This document shows, piece after piece, positions 24,388 to 36,400 of a DNA stretch of 64,000 nt; the first letter of the stretch is position 1; every line of letters starts with the position of its first letter. Origin of the DNA: Phyllostachys edulis (Eukaryota; Streptophyta; Magnoliopsida; Poales; Poaceae); contig CM070562.1 in NCBI GenBank assembly GCA_036346405.1, forward strand, positions 70,947,482 to 71,011,481. Direction: 5' to 3'. Below the pieces are notes generated by a model, which did not search any database, was not told the origin of the DNA, and saw nothing but the letters and a program-made list of their open reading frames with translations. Position numbers and translations under genes: made by a program.

Positions 24388-24592
24388 GCACGCCTTCGCC
24401 AGCCGAGCGCCGACGTGCCATCGCCATCACCATCAAGATGTCCGCCATCTCATGGTACATACGCGCATACTGCTAATAACTGCCAATAATTCATGCTGTC
24501 CTTCGATCTCTCTGTGTTGATCGTCGTAGGGTGCTGGCGGCGGCGGCGGCGGCAATGGTGTTGTTCCTGTACGGCGTGTGGCGCAACACGAG
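24388..24592 (+). pseudogene. DUF1218 pseudogene, middle part (third helix)
   Basis: The segment before the splice site at 24454 encodes RRAIAITIKMSAISW in one frame. After a GT-AG gap (24455-24529) VLAAAAAAMVLFLYGVWRNT follows at 24530, joined in phase. This is the third membrane helix region of DUF1218 proteins. The piece ends at the TSD ACGAG of the chromovirus (24588-24592). Coding order, spacing and family pattern show it is the continuation of 15632-15997. Confidence 0.78.
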
Positions 24593-25049
24593 TGTCAGAT
24601 ACTGAAAAGGCTAAGTCACATTTGGGGAAAAGTTCAGAGTTGGAGGGAGTAAGTTGAAGTCGGCAAACTTCTTGACGCTTTGACGATTTCATGCAAGTCA
24701 AGACGGAGAGCTGAGATTTAAAGACATCTACCTGCACAAGGGATCTGACGGCCATGCTTTGCTTGGACAATTACCCCAGCGTCATCAAAATTTGTCGTCG
24801 AGCCACATCTCTGAAGGATGATAAACTTTATTGTTTTACTCTGAATTTGCAATGTAAAACTTGTGTCACTTTTGGGCATTATATATGCCAGCTTTTTCTT
24901 TAATGAAGCAGGCAAGAAACAACATATTCGGTATCTAGTTTGTTAACTCTTGTAGAATCCTAGAGTTACTTTCCCTTCCCTTTCATCTCACAGCCACGTT
25001 TTCCTCCAAACCCAGTTCATTTGATTGTTTGAAACTTCGGTTCCTGACA
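24593..25049 (+). repeat. 5' LTR of the chromovirus
   Basis: 457 bp, TG...CA ends, paired with 30218-30674. ATTATATATGCC near 24879 is a likely TATA box. Confidence 0.95.
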
Positions 25050-25051
25050 AT

Positions 25052-25063
25052 TGGTATCAGAGC
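25052..25063 (+). other. Primer binding site, tRNA-Met type
   Basis: TGGTATCAGAGC, complementary to the 3' end of initiator tRNA-Met, lies two bases behind the LTR. Confidence 0.95.
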
Positions 25064-25266
25064 ACACTGTGATCCTTGGAGTAGTAGTTGCACGAGTAAA
25101 GGTTGGGCGATCGGAAGATTCGCTTGGTAAAATCCCTAAGCTCAGGTAGATTTGAAGCTTGGCGGTGGTGAACTGCTGGTGAAACTCTTTGAATCAGTCC
25201 TACGGATCTGAGTGGATGGTGGTGAGAACTCGCTCACACGGATCGATTGAAGAAGAAGAATTGGAA

Positions 25267-26560
25267 ATGGAGAATCGAGCAGAGATTCTGAAGATCTAGG
25301 AAAAGCTAACGGAGCTGGACTCACTGAAGTCTGATGTGGCTAAGATTAAGGCCCTGTTGGTGGCCAAGTTCTCTCCAGCGGCCTCAAACAATACCGTAGC
25401 AGAAGCATCCAAGGGCGAGGGAAGCAATTCAAACACACCAGAAGTAGGTACAATTTCTCAATCACAGTCACACCCAATAGAGATGTCAAATGTGATGTTC
25501 TCCCAACCAATGCCTAGAGCGTGTCTGGTTACAATAGCTGGGAGTGCTGTTGGAATTCACAAGTATGGAAGAGAGGGTGGAGGTCCAACGCCGTTCTTCC
25601 TGGAACCTAACACGTTGGTATCCAACCTCACACCAGTTTTCTCGCCAGCAATGAGAACCACAACCCAAGTGGATATGGGGGGAAGGCCTGGTCCTCATGT
25701 GATGGGATTTCAGAACACATCCGTTCCTCTTACACCAGTGGCTACACAAGGGAGCATGTACGGGCAGGGAATACCGACAGTACCTCCGTGGTCTTGGCAA
25801 GCTGCTAGTCAGCCAGCGATAGCTCCGGTATAGTACCACCTGGTGTTGAACTCCAACACAGGCCCAGGAATGTATCATGTTCAAGGTGGAATGCCTCATG
25901 TACCATTAGCGACAGGGGTACAGTGGGCAGGTACAACTGGAAACATGGCGTTGAATCACAACAACCATGGCCATCAATTTGTAGATACGGTGATCAGAGG
26001 ACCTAAGCTAGAGTTGCCATTGTTCTCAGGGGATGAACCTATTGGATGGGTGGAGCAATGTGAGAGATTTTTTTAGATGTTTGGTACACCCAGGGAGTAG
26101 TGGGTAAATATTGCTACTAGACACTTCACAGGGAGAGCTAACACTTGGTTTAAGGGTATTGGAATTTTCGTGGCAAGTACTGAATTGGCAACAGTTATGT
26201 GCGATGCTGACAGATCGGTTTGCCGAGGCTAGTGCACATGATGCTGTGGAGAAGCTGCAAACCATGAGACACATGGGAACTATAAGTAACTACATTGACT
26301 ATTTTGAAAAATGTGTGGAATTAGTTAGGAGAGATCACCCATATTTACAAGAAGCATATCTGTTGAGTTGTTTCATCGGAGGACTTAAGGAGGAGATTAA
26401 ACACAATGTGAGTAGTCATCAACCCAAGGGATTACTAAAAGCATATTGGTTTGCCAAATTGGAAGAAAATCAGCTCAAGCTAGAAGAGCAAATCAGTCAG
26501 GAGGAATGAACAAAAACAAGGGAATGATGGGAAATACAGACCAGTGGCACCGAAGTCTGA
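25267..26560 (+). pseudogene. Gag of the chromovirus
   Basis: The probable start ATG at 25267 is followed by MENRAEILKI and a stop (TAG at 25297). The same frame goes on through 25336-25833. The gag core reads PKLELPLFSGDEPIGWVEQC (25843-26076, then two stops) and SWQVLNWQQLCAMLTDRFAE to YFEKCVELVRRDHPYLQEAY (26111-26509). At least four stops break the frame. The Cys/His knuckle sits in the following segment (CWHCNEPWVLGHNLKC). Confidence 0.88.
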
Positions 26561-27389
26561 TGTTTTGGAAGTGACTGGGAAAATTAACACTCAGGGACAG
26601 GAGATGAACAGGAGAACATGTTGGCATTGCAATGAACCGTGGGTTCTAGGGCACAACTTGAAATGTAAAGTGAAAAGAGCATTGCATGTAATCTTGATGC
26701 AAGGGGGAAATGGGGAGGAAGAGGTTCTTGAGGGACCTGAATTAACCAAGGAACAGGGTTATGTGACTGCTCCTGCTAGTCTTGATGTGACCGAAACTAA
26801 TCTTGAGGCTGACCAACTTATGTCGATTTCCAATCATGCGATGAAAGGCACGGTTGGGCATGCAACATTTTCATTAATGAATGTAATTGGGGGAAAGAAG
26901 GTAGTGATTTTAGTGGATAGTGGAAGCACTAATTCCTTTATGGACTATGAATTTGCTGTTAAGAGCAATTGTCCTCTGAAGAGTCAACCTGTGAGAAAAA
27001 TAGCTGCGGCAGGAGGGGGTGAGCTGTGTACTGAGGCAGTCACAGATGGTGTTACATATAAGGTACAAGGATACACTTTTGTAAATTCTTTCCAATTATT
27101 GAACTTAAGAAGCTATGACCTCATTTTGGGAACAAACTGGATCTATGATCACAGTCCCATTGGGTTGGACTTGAAAAGGAGGGTTCTGACCATTTGTAAG
27201 GGAGGCAGGATAGTTGTTTTCAGTGATTACACTACCCCAAACAAGCATTGCCTGGTTGACTCATCCAAGTTGGAAAAGATCATGAGGAAGGAAGTGTTGG
27301 GGTTCTTAATTCAGATTAATCAGGTTCAAGAAACTGAGGAAAGGGAGTTCCAGGAACTACCACAGAAGATAAGGAGGACACTGCAATAG
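26544..27389 (+). pseudogene. Zinc knuckle and protease of the chromovirus
   Basis: This is an open segment of 281 residues. It has a zinc knuckle CWHCNEPWVLGHNLKC near residue 25 and the aspartic-protease site VVILVDSGSTNSFMDYEF near residue 120. DLILGTNWIYDHSPIGLDLK near 190 is the second protease block. The segment is itself uninterrupted but is cut by a TAG from the RT that follows. Confidence 0.9.
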
Positions 27390-29065
27390 TATGCAGACAT
27401 TTTCATGGAAGCTAAGGAATTACCACCTAAGAGAGGGTGTGATCATTCAATTCCACTCAAGGCTAATGCTGAACCACCTAACATCCGGCCATACCGAATC
27501 CCACATCACCAAAAGGATGCTATGGAAGAAATCATCAAGCAACTTCTTGAGTCAGAAGAGATTAGAGCTAGTACTAGCCTCTACTCTTATCCTACAGTGA
27601 TGGTAAGGAAAAAGGATGGATCTTGGAGGATGTGTGTAGACTATAGACAACTCAATTCTATGACAATTAAGAACACATTTCCAATGCCCATAATACAAGA
27701 CTTATTGGATGAATTACATGGAGCAAATGTTTTCTCAAAGCTGGATCTCAGGTCAGGGTATCATCAGATCAGGATGATGGAAGGTGACATCCCTAAGACT
27801 GCTTTTAAGACTCACCTAGGCCATTATGAATATACAGTCATGCCATTTGGGCTGACTAATGCTCCAGCCACCTTCCAATCTTTGATGAATCAGATCTTTG
27901 CTTCACAATTGAGGAACTTTGTATTAGTATTTTTTGATGACATTTTAATATATAGCAAGAGCTTGTCTGATCACATTGAGCATTTACACATTGTGCTAAC
28001 AATCCTTAAGAAGAATCAACTCACAGTGAGGATGAACAAGTGCAGTTTTGCTATGGAGGAAATAGGATACTTGGGACATATAATCAGTGGGTCAAGAGTA
28101 GCCACAGATCGTAGGAAGATTATTGATGTGTTGAACTGGGCAACACCTGTGAATCAAACCAAACTTAGAGGGTTCCTTGGGCTAACTGGTTACTACAGAC
28201 GGTTTGTGAAGGGATATGGGACAATTTGCAAGCCTCTGTTCGAAGTATTGAAAAAAGATTCTTTTGAATGGAAGGAGGACCAAGCTAGAGCTTTTGAGCA
28301 GTTAAAGAAGGTGATGACAACTTGTCCAGTGCTGGCCCTACCGGATTTTTCAAAACCCTTTACACTGGAGATTGATGCGTGTGGGATTGGATTGGGAGCC
28401 GTATTAATGCAGGAAGCAGGCCAATTGCATATTACAGCAAGTCTTTAGGGGTGAGGGCAGCAACACAATCAATATATGATAAGGAAGCCATGGCCATTCT
28501 TGAAGTCTTGAAGAGATGGAGACATTACTTAATTGGTAACCGGTTGCTGATTAGGACAGACCAAAAAAGCCTTAAGTATATCACCACTCAGAGATTGGTA
28601 GAGGGAATTCAACACAAACTGCTACTCAAACTATTAGATTTTGATTATCTAATTGAATATAAGAAGGGGAAGGAGAATTTGGTAGTAGATGCCCTATCTC
28701 GAAGAGATAGCCCAGATAAGAACCAGGAGGATGAATGTTCTGTAATCATTTCCATTGTTCCAGACTGGGTGGAAGATATCAAAGGAAGCTATACTAATGA
28801 CACTTTATATGAGAAGGATGTGACAAATCTGCAGGCAGGCACAGAATCGGAACTTGGGTACACCTTGGAATCTGGTTTGTTAAGGTACAGGAGAAGGATA
28901 TATGTGGGAACTGGTGGTGATATCAAGTCTAAAATCATGGATTCATTTCACTCCTCAGCTCTAGGGGGTCATTCAGGTATGAAGGCGACTTATCAGAGGA
29001 TCAAAAAGCTGTTTTATTTGCCAAGGCTCAAAAAGGAGGTGGAGGCATTGGTTGCAAAATGCTAG
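27390..29065 (+). pseudogene. Reverse transcriptase and RNase H of the chromovirus
   Basis: 27405-28448 is a long open RT: RMCVDYRQLNSMTIKNTFPM, FSKLDLRSGYHQIRM, VMPFGLTNAPATFQSLMNQI and the catalytic FVLVFFDDILIYS. It continues into GFLGLTGYYRRFVKGYG. RNase H (ALPDFSKPFTLEIDACGIGL) runs to a frameshift near 28430. 28379-29065 then goes on in another frame through IRTDQKSLKYI and VVDALSRRDS. It ends in an integrase zinc finger beginning GGHSGMKATYQRIKKLFYLP. All catalytic Asp of RT are present, but the shift breaks the polyprotein. Confidence 0.93.
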
Positions 29066-30188
29066 TGTGTCAACTCACCAAATTAGAACATGTGCATATT
29101 CTAGGACTGTTAAACCCCTTGGAGGTACCAGATATGGCTTGGACACACATTAGCATGGACTTTATTGAAGGGTTGCCAAAGTTCAAGGGAAGAGAGGTTA
29201 TACTGGTGGTAGTAGGCAGAATGACCAAATATGCCCACTTCTTGTTTCTTTCTCGTCCATGTTCTGTCCAGCAGGTGGTACAAGTCTTTATGGATAATGT
29301 GTTCAAACTTCATGGGATGCCCACTGCTATTGTGACTGATAGGGATAGGATCTTCACAAGTAACCTTTTCCATGAAATTTTCAAGAGCTTGAAAGTGTCC
29401 TTAAGACTCAGCAGTGCATATCACCCACAAACGGATGGGCAAACCGAAAGAGTGAATCAATGTCTAGAGTCTTATCTGAGAAGTATGACCTTCTAGGAGC
29501 CAAGGGAGTGGATAAGTTGGTTAACAATGGTTGAATGGTGGTATAATACCACTTATCACACTACTTTGAAAATCACACCCTTTCAGGCTCTATATGGCTA
29601 CCCACCACCTCAGATTGGAGAAGTGTCTATCCCAAGCAGTGTTTCAGATGAAGCCAGGATGATAGTGGAACAAAGAGAGCTTATGTTGAAGCAGCTTAAG
29701 GTAAATTTACACAAAGCTCAAGAATGGATGAAATATTTTGCTGATAATCCAGGTCAGAAAGACAATTTAAAGTAGGAGACATGGTGTACCTCAAATTACA
29801 ACCCTATCGGCAGACTGCCTTCGGCATCAAAGGTTCTCTGAAACTCAGGTCTAAGTATTATGGACCTTTTCAAATCCTAGAAAGAGTGGGTCAAGTGGTG
29901 TATAGACTGCAACTACCAGTGGACTCGGCGATTCATCCAGTCTCCCATGTGAGTTAATTGAAGAAGCACTTGGGGTTATTGGCGGTACCAATACCAGGTT
30001 TGCCATTAGTTGGGGACAATGGCAAGGTCAAGACAGAACCTGTTGCTGTTTTGGACAAAAGGGTGATTCCTCGGAAGAATGAACCTGTGGCTCAATGGTT
30101 GGTTCAGTGGTTGAGTCTGGGACCAGATGACGCTACATGGGAAGATGTTGTTTTTATTCAGAGTACATTTCCACAATTTGAGCCTTGA
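29059..30188 (+). pseudogene. Integrase with chromodomain-like tail
   Basis: 29059-29496 holds the catalytic core: WTHISMDFIEGLPKF (first Asp), AIVTDRDRIFTSNLFHEIFK (second Asp) and YHPQTDGQTERVNQCL (Glu). 29527-29775 continues. An in-frame stop (TAG after MTF, 29494-29496) and shifts break it. The C-terminus (29958-30188) has VAQWLVQWLSLGPDDATWED, a chromodomain-type WLVQW...ATWED block that in chromoviruses steers insertion towards particular chromatin. Confidence 0.9.
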
Positions 30189-30217
30189 GGACAAGGCCCA
30201 TCTTAAGCGGCGGGCAA

Positions 30218-30674
30218 TGTCAGATACTGAAAAAGGCTAAGTCACATTTGGGGAAAAGTTCAGAGTTGGAGGGAGTAAGTTGAAGTCGGCAAACTTCCTG
30301 GCGCTTTGACGATTTCATGCAAGTCAAGATGGAGAGCTGAGATTTAAAGACATCTACCTACACAAGGGATCTGACGGCCATGCTTTGCTTGGACAATTAC
30401 CCCAACGTCATCAAAATTTGTGGTCAAGTCACATCTCTGAAGGATGATAAACTTTACTGTTTTACTCTGAATTTGCAATGTAAAACTTGTGTCACTTTTG
30501 GGTATTATATATGCCAGCTTTTTCTTTAATGAAGCAGGCAAGAAACAGCATATTCGGTATCTAGTTTGTTAGCTCTTTGTAGAACCCTAAAGTTACTTTT
30601 CCTTCCCTTTCGTCTCACGACCACGTTTTCCTCCAAATCCAGTTCATTTGATTGTCTGAAACTTGGTTCTGACA
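30218..30674 (+). repeat. 3' LTR of the chromovirus
   Basis: 457 bp, partner of 24593-25049. It is preceded by the purine-rich AAGCGGCGGGCAA and followed by the TSD ATGAG. Confidence 0.95.
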
Positions 30675-30679
30675 ATGAG

Positions 30680-30892
30680 CACCGAGAGGAAGCCCGATCA
30701 CGAAGAAGGCGGCGGCGCTATCATGGCTTATGCTGTTCTTGGCCGTCCTTAAGGGTGTCTTTGTTCTCGGCGTCTGTCGTGTCCGTCATCGCCAATGTCT
30801 TCGGGATCACCGCCTACGTCAAACTGGAAACGGCATGGGCTACCCTACTGCTCCTCCTCCTCCTCAAGACTGTGGCGGCGCTTCTGGCTTAA
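30680..30892 (+). pseudogene. DUF1218 pseudogene, 3' part (fourth helix)
   Basis: The frame left at 24592 resumes with TERKPDHEEGGGAIMAYAVL. It breaks at a stop near 30750 and continues one phase over as SVVSVIANVFGITAYVKLET followed by AWATLLLLLLLK. The last block resembles the final helix of DUF1218 proteins (VxFGxxYYVKLE type). It ends in TAA at about 30889. With 15632-15997 and 24388-24592 it makes a complete but dead gene spread over 15 kb. Confidence 0.78.
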
Positions 30893-32447
30893 AAAGGCAT
30901 CTGAGCACATGCCGCACATCTTGACATTTGTGCCCCAATTCGTGTGCTCGATTCGTGTGCTCGTTTCATAGTAAGATCGAGGCTGCCATTGATAGCGCAC
31001 TAGCGGTGCTTCCTACGCTAACGCAGCTTTGGAACTGGTTATGTCTTCCCCTAAAAAAATGTTACGTCTTATGTAATAGTACCCTCAATTTCTTTGGAAA
31101 TGGTTTCATGTTGATATGTACTTACATTATTTTTTAAGGAAATATGTACTTACATTGTGAATTTGTAATTGTAATTCATTGCTTGGAGTATTAATACACG
31201 GCTTGAAGAGGTCAATGCTTGCTTGTACAGTTTGTAACCCTGATTAATAGACATGAAAAAAAAAACCCTCGAGGGGCCATCTCGTGAATGTGCCGGGATT
31301 TTGGCCCATCCAAATAAGATCTTAAAAGACTCTAGTAGTGATGAGTAATGTGTTTTTCACTTCCCTCATCTCACTAATGGTTTGGTGCCGTCAGGTGGGC
31401 TCAATAAACACACAATTCCTATTCTCTTCGCAACGCAACACCTTCCCAGTGTCGCCCGCCTCCATCGAATCACGCGCCCTCTACTCCCAAACGCCGACGC
31501 TCCTCTCGCAACGCACCTCTACAACTCCTTAAGACCTTCTTCTCTCGGACTTACACTACCACGCCTGTTCTCCCGCGACCTCACGTCCCCTGCCGCTTTC
31601 GCGTCCATCTTCTACACGCGCTACTATGCTTGCCATTGACACCACCAAGCTATGCCCCTAGCCCTGCTATACCAGCAGCAAGGTCATTTTCTATGGTATA
31701 TGTCAAGGCGTATTGTGCGGACCTCTCTCACAATTTTGTCTTCTATTTATTAGCTTCCTTAACAAACTTGCAACAAACTACGATTTTATCTAAAAAAACT
31801 ACAATCTTATCCTAACAACTCTCTTCTCTCTTTATAAGCTCTCCTAACAATTCGCAACAAATTACGATTTTAATTCATCGAGCAAAACTATGTCTTCCAA
31901 TATCGGCAGAGCTGACGCGATGGCAGCATTGCAGGACGGGCATAAACCCATAGGGCGAAGGCATGACGTGTGGTGCCGCAGCGGCGGAGCCGAGGGTGTC
32001 CAAGAAGATCGGGCATAGGGGCAGAGGTGGGATGTGGGGTGCCGTAGCGGCAGAGCTGAGGGCATCGAATATGGCAGAAAAGGAGTGAACACGTGCTAGG
32101 GCGGAGCTCGACCGAGTGCCATGGCAGAACCGAGGGCTTACACAAAGTACAATGACACTTGACGTGTTGAGTTAAATATAATTTTTTATTTGTCCGTAGC
32201 AGAGCACAGGGGTTGAACTAGTGTTTCAAAAAAAAGGTTAAAGGCTTCAAAGCAATTGCTTCCATAGCTCTACATTTTTGCTTCAAGCAGGCATTGTATG
32301 GAGTAACCATGTTTGGTTCAAGGAATATGTTAGCTTACAATCGTCCTATCCTAACTCTGAATCTTTTATTTTTATTTGGTTTGAGAATAGAATGAGTAAT
32401 TTCTCTCCATAGTAATTACAACAAAAGGTAACAAATATGGTCATACC
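30893..32447. other. No gene recognised
   Basis: About 1.55 kb. An A-run at 31256-31265 may mark the old 3' end of the DUF1218 transcript. 31900-32120 is GC-rich with a loosely repeated GCCGCAGCGGCGGAGCCGAG/GCCGTAGCGGCAGAGCTGAG segment. No terminal repeats or protein motifs were found. Confidence 0.5.
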
Positions 32448-32688
32448 CAAGGATCCAAAACCCGTTTTCGGTGGAAATCTCGGTCGCCGGCCGGAAAAAA
32501 ACTGGTCGGTTACCGGATTTCCCGAAAAAAATCCGGACGAAATTCACTTGAATTTGCTTAAAAAGCAGCCGAAATTCAAAAATCTGAATTTGAATTTGCA
32601 AAATCGGGAAAAATCGGCCGGTTTTTCCTTTCTCGGTCCCCACCGGTAAGCCCGGTTACCGTGGGTAACCGGCTGGTTTTTTTCTCTG
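32448..32688. mobile_element. hAT MITE (241 bp) with 8-bp TSD
   Basis: GTCATACC lies at 32440-32447 and 32689-32696. The ends read CAAGGATCCAAAACC and, reversed, CAGAGAAAAAAACC. The interior is dense in CCGG/CGGTTACCG words, the hAT subterminal pattern. No coding capacity. Confidence 0.82.
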
Positions 32689-32696
32689 GTCATACC

Positions 32697-33398
32697 ACAA
32701 GAAAATATAAGATGTGCCAATCCATTCTGGATAAGACTATTCCTCTAACCAATCACTTGTATAAAAACTTCATTCGTGTTGAATGCTGTACAAATGCTCA
32801 CTAGCCACTCCTATCGAAATATAACTTAAGGTAAGTAATTGGCTGCACATGTAATTTGTCCGAAAGCAACATATGAGGAGATTTAGTCCTTTAGCTACGA
32901 CCACAGAGATTTTAAAGCTACTTTAACTGTTTAGGTTATGTACAATAGGCTTATATCAGTTGTCTATAGTCTCTACCATATAGGATTTAAACTGATGTGG
33001 ATGAAAGAGAATAAAGAGAGCGAAATGTGTTGTCTACAATCCTGTAGCCGACTGTAACACCACAACCAAGAAAAGTACTAAAAAATTGTGTGTTGTCTAC
33101 AATCCTGTAGCCGCCTGTATCACCATAACCCATTGTATAAGCTGTCTTTAGTGCTGTCTATAAGTGATATAGATAGTTGCTATAAACAGCAGTTGTTTGT
33201 ACAATTGTACATACACTTAGAGAGTAGGAATCTCACAACAAACAATTTATTCTTCTATAGAAACATGTGAAAATCTACGTGTTCCAAAGGAGTCTAAATG
33301 TAGCAAGGAGCATGGTAGATTACTCTAAGGGCTTAGCTAGTAATGCTAAAAGAAAGAAAAGAGCATGTTGGATAGGAAGAAGAAGAAGAAAAAGCTAT
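32697..33398. other. No gene recognised; weak MITE-like remnants
   Basis: GTTGTCTACAATCCTGTAGCCG occurs twice (about 33030 and 33092), and GGTTATGTACAATAGG at 32934 resembles the reverse of CCCATTGTATAA at 33130. This suggests an old small inverted-repeat element, but its ends could not be fixed. Confidence 0.35.
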
Positions 33399-33403
33399 TG
33401 GGC

Positions 33404-36400
33404 TGTAACATCTTGATTTTCTAAATACTTTTTAAAATGTGTAAAATAAATTAAAACTATTTTTGCTTTAGTGAGAATTCAAATTTGGGTTCTATCGGAA
33501 GGATTTGGGTTGTTGTGCCTCCTTGTTGGAAAGCTCAACAATTCCCCTGTAACCTATCTCTTTCAAGTCTTGTAGGTTTAGACTTCCTCTAAAGCTTAGA
33601 CCTCGTCTCACCAGGAGATACTCGTATGACCAGGCCTCCCTTTCTTTGTGCTTGGTCATTTGGATCTCTTTGTTGGTTTGAATCTCTTAGGTTCAAACCT
33701 CTTTTCTGCTCGAGACTTCTCTTGATCTAAACTTCTTGTCGTCTGGACACCTCTTGATGCCCTGACCTCCTTTCATTCGGACCTCTAGGCATCCCAATGG
33801 CCCTCTTGTGTGCCTTCGATTTTTCCTAAGATCATTTGAACCATTTTGGCTTTTGCCTGGACCAAGAAGACCTCCCTTGAGTGAAATGTCCTCGGAACCA
33901 CTCGCATGGACCTCCCTTGTCTTTGGATCTAGCGGTCCGCACCTCCTCCCATTTTTAATCCAAGGGTCTAGACCTCCCATGAGTTATGTCCTTCATGGAC
34001 CTCCCTTCGTTTCGAATCGGGCGGTTCGAGACCTCCCTTGATCTAAATCCACGGATCGGACCTCCTCACTTTGAATCCAAGGCCCGAGACCTCCCAGCGT
34101 CTGTTCTCTTTGAGGACCTCCTCCTCATGGGCTCTTGGTCGTTGGACCTCCTCTCGGAGATCCAACCGCTTAGACCTCCTCGCTAGACCTCCTCGGTGAG
34201 ATCTGGCCGTCGGGACCTCCTGTCTGGACCTCCTTAACCTTTAGACCTCCTCGTCCCTGGGCTTAGGACCTCCTAAGTCGCTCGGACCTCCACGAGAACC
34301 TCCTCTGCGGGGGGTAAGACCTCCCTATGGTTGACCAGATCGTTGTTAATTTGACCAGCCCCCACTTGCCACCTTTAAACGTTCTCATCGTGGTATTTAC
34401 TTTGAAGTGAGTCACTAAGCAGTACATGGATATTTTTCTTTGTTCCTTCCCATAGCGACTTACGTGTCTTTTAATGTACCTTTCACCCGGTGGTGGTGAC
34501 ACCGCCTCGACAATCACCAACTTTTGACTTACCTCTATACTTATCCTTGCACGTAAGTACCTAGTTTTCTTCACCACTTTGACTACACATAGATGAAACG
34601 TTCTAACACATCACCCTTCTCCTTCTCTACACTCTGTTACTTTGGCTCTCGTCCAAGAACTTTTCGAGGAAGACCTTGGCTCCTCGACCTCCCTTTCAAC
34701 CGTTACTTCCTTTACAGTAAGTTCTTTGATGATCTGCTCCACCCTTGTTTTCACCAAAGTCTTGAGTGATCTTGTCCTTCACAGGACCTCCTTTACGTGG
34801 ACTTCTTTTGAAACTCGAGGTGCTCGTGTGAGGACCTCCTCTCTGACCTTGTACAAGCATCTCGCCTCTGGAACCTCTCGCCCTCTGCCTAGGTCATCTT
34901 CGGGACCTTCTCTAAAGACCTCTTTTTCCTTTGGTAAGCTAGGCCTTCTCCAAAAGAACCTAATCTAAATACAATGCTCTTCTGTTAATTGGGTTTTTGA
35001 GATTTCTTTGGAGTTCTCCTGGTTCTTTATTTGGATCTTTATTGGATCTCTGTTTGAATCTTCTTTGAATTTGCCTTCTATATATATGTAGATTGTGAAG
35101 ATTCCGGGGAATCCGAAAGTTCTGAAGAAGAAGAATCTCTAAGTAGTGAGCAAGGCAAGTTGCATTCTTGATCATATTGCACCTAGTATATCAAATTAAT
35201 TATGTCCAGTTTTAAAATGTATTGCATGCTTATTTTTATCAAGCTAGTTCAATACCGGTTTAACTTTGTAGTTATCCCCATTTCCTTGGTATGACCTCTC
35301 GTTGCTCTTGGATGAACATATTGTCACCTTTAGGTCAAACTTGGCTATCTGAAGAGTATGAGTCAAGACCATTTGAAAAACATATGCTCGCTATGCTTAG
35401 ACCAAAACTGTTGATTTGGGGAAATCTTTACCAACATAACCAAATAATGTTTTAAATGTTTTCACCATGGCATTGGGTTGTCATGGAGGTATGAAAGTAT
35501 TCTTTGGGAAGCAAAGTTATGAAAATAGATTTTGATTGGGGCGAATTGGTTGACTTGGTTGGTGCAAGTTGATGCACTGGATCGTGCCTTATGGTAGATC
35601 GATGCCCTTGGGTTTGTGGAAGTCGCCCTAGTCGAGTTGAGGACCGGTCTTTGGCGACCAATGCCATGCCTATAATGGGCTATGCCACAATCGTGCAACC
35701 ACATGTCTCGAGAATGGGGTGTGGGACTGGTGAATAATTTGCAAAACTCCACTACATGCTGCTCCATTGGTGGTGTGGGAGGTCTTGTTGGCTAGTGGTC
35801 TTTGATAACCCATTGTTCCCATTGGTGCAAGAGGGCTTCACGGGATGGCTATCCATAGGGGGTGAAACCTTAGCAAGGAAAGGTGTGGTGGAGCAATGCA
35901 TTGTAAAGGCCTTGTCATGAGCTCTAGATCTCTTACCTTTGGAAGTGAGAGGTAGTATTGACGAATGCTTGGGACAAACTAGAGTACTCATGTCGTGTGG
36001 GTAAAGTGCACAACCTCTGCGAGTTAAATCTATTGAATAGCCGTGTCCACGGTCAAGGACGTCTTGGCAAAGGCCACTTGAAGTTAGTTGTTGACTTTGG
36101 GAATTTCGAAACGATTTCCAAATCTGTTTTGGGACCGCCGTCCCATGGGTTTGGGCAGGAGCCTAATGTTAGGAGGTATCCTTCACCAAATAATGATGAA
36201 TGCTATCCAACTAAAAATTGCTTTGGTAAAATGAATTTTATCTATTGAAAGACCGCTTTGAAACTCAATAATGGTACTTAAAAGAAAATTTGCTTTGTGC
36301 AAATCAACCATATTATGCCATCCTTGATTATCCCTTATGCATGTCATATTGTTAATCCACAGGTGCAACTTGCGAACAAAGTGGTAGTGCTCACTTGCTC

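Larger units (their letters stand above)
24593..30674 (+). mobile_element. Complete Ty3/gypsy chromovirus in the DUF1218 gene
   Basis: Two 457-bp LTRs (24593-25049 and 30218-30674) begin TGTCAGATACTGAAAA and end CTGACA. The flanks are ACGAG (24588-24592) and ATGAG (30675-30679), one C-to-T change apart. A tRNA-Met PBS follows the left LTR and a purine-rich tract precedes the right one. The order gag, protease, RT, RNase H, integrase with a chromodomain-like tail puts it among chromoviruses with short LTRs. By eye the LTRs differ at roughly 20 places, mostly transitions. Stops and shifts occur in gag and pol. Confidence 0.95.

Noticed and set aside
30724..30924. Alternative plus-strand frame over the DUF1218 3' part
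   Set aside because: It is a second phase over the same pseudogene; the helix pattern lies in the neighbouring frame.
32934..33200. Small inverted-repeat element with GTTATGTACAAT ends
   Set aside because: Ends and target duplication could not be fixed; listed only as a weak remnant.
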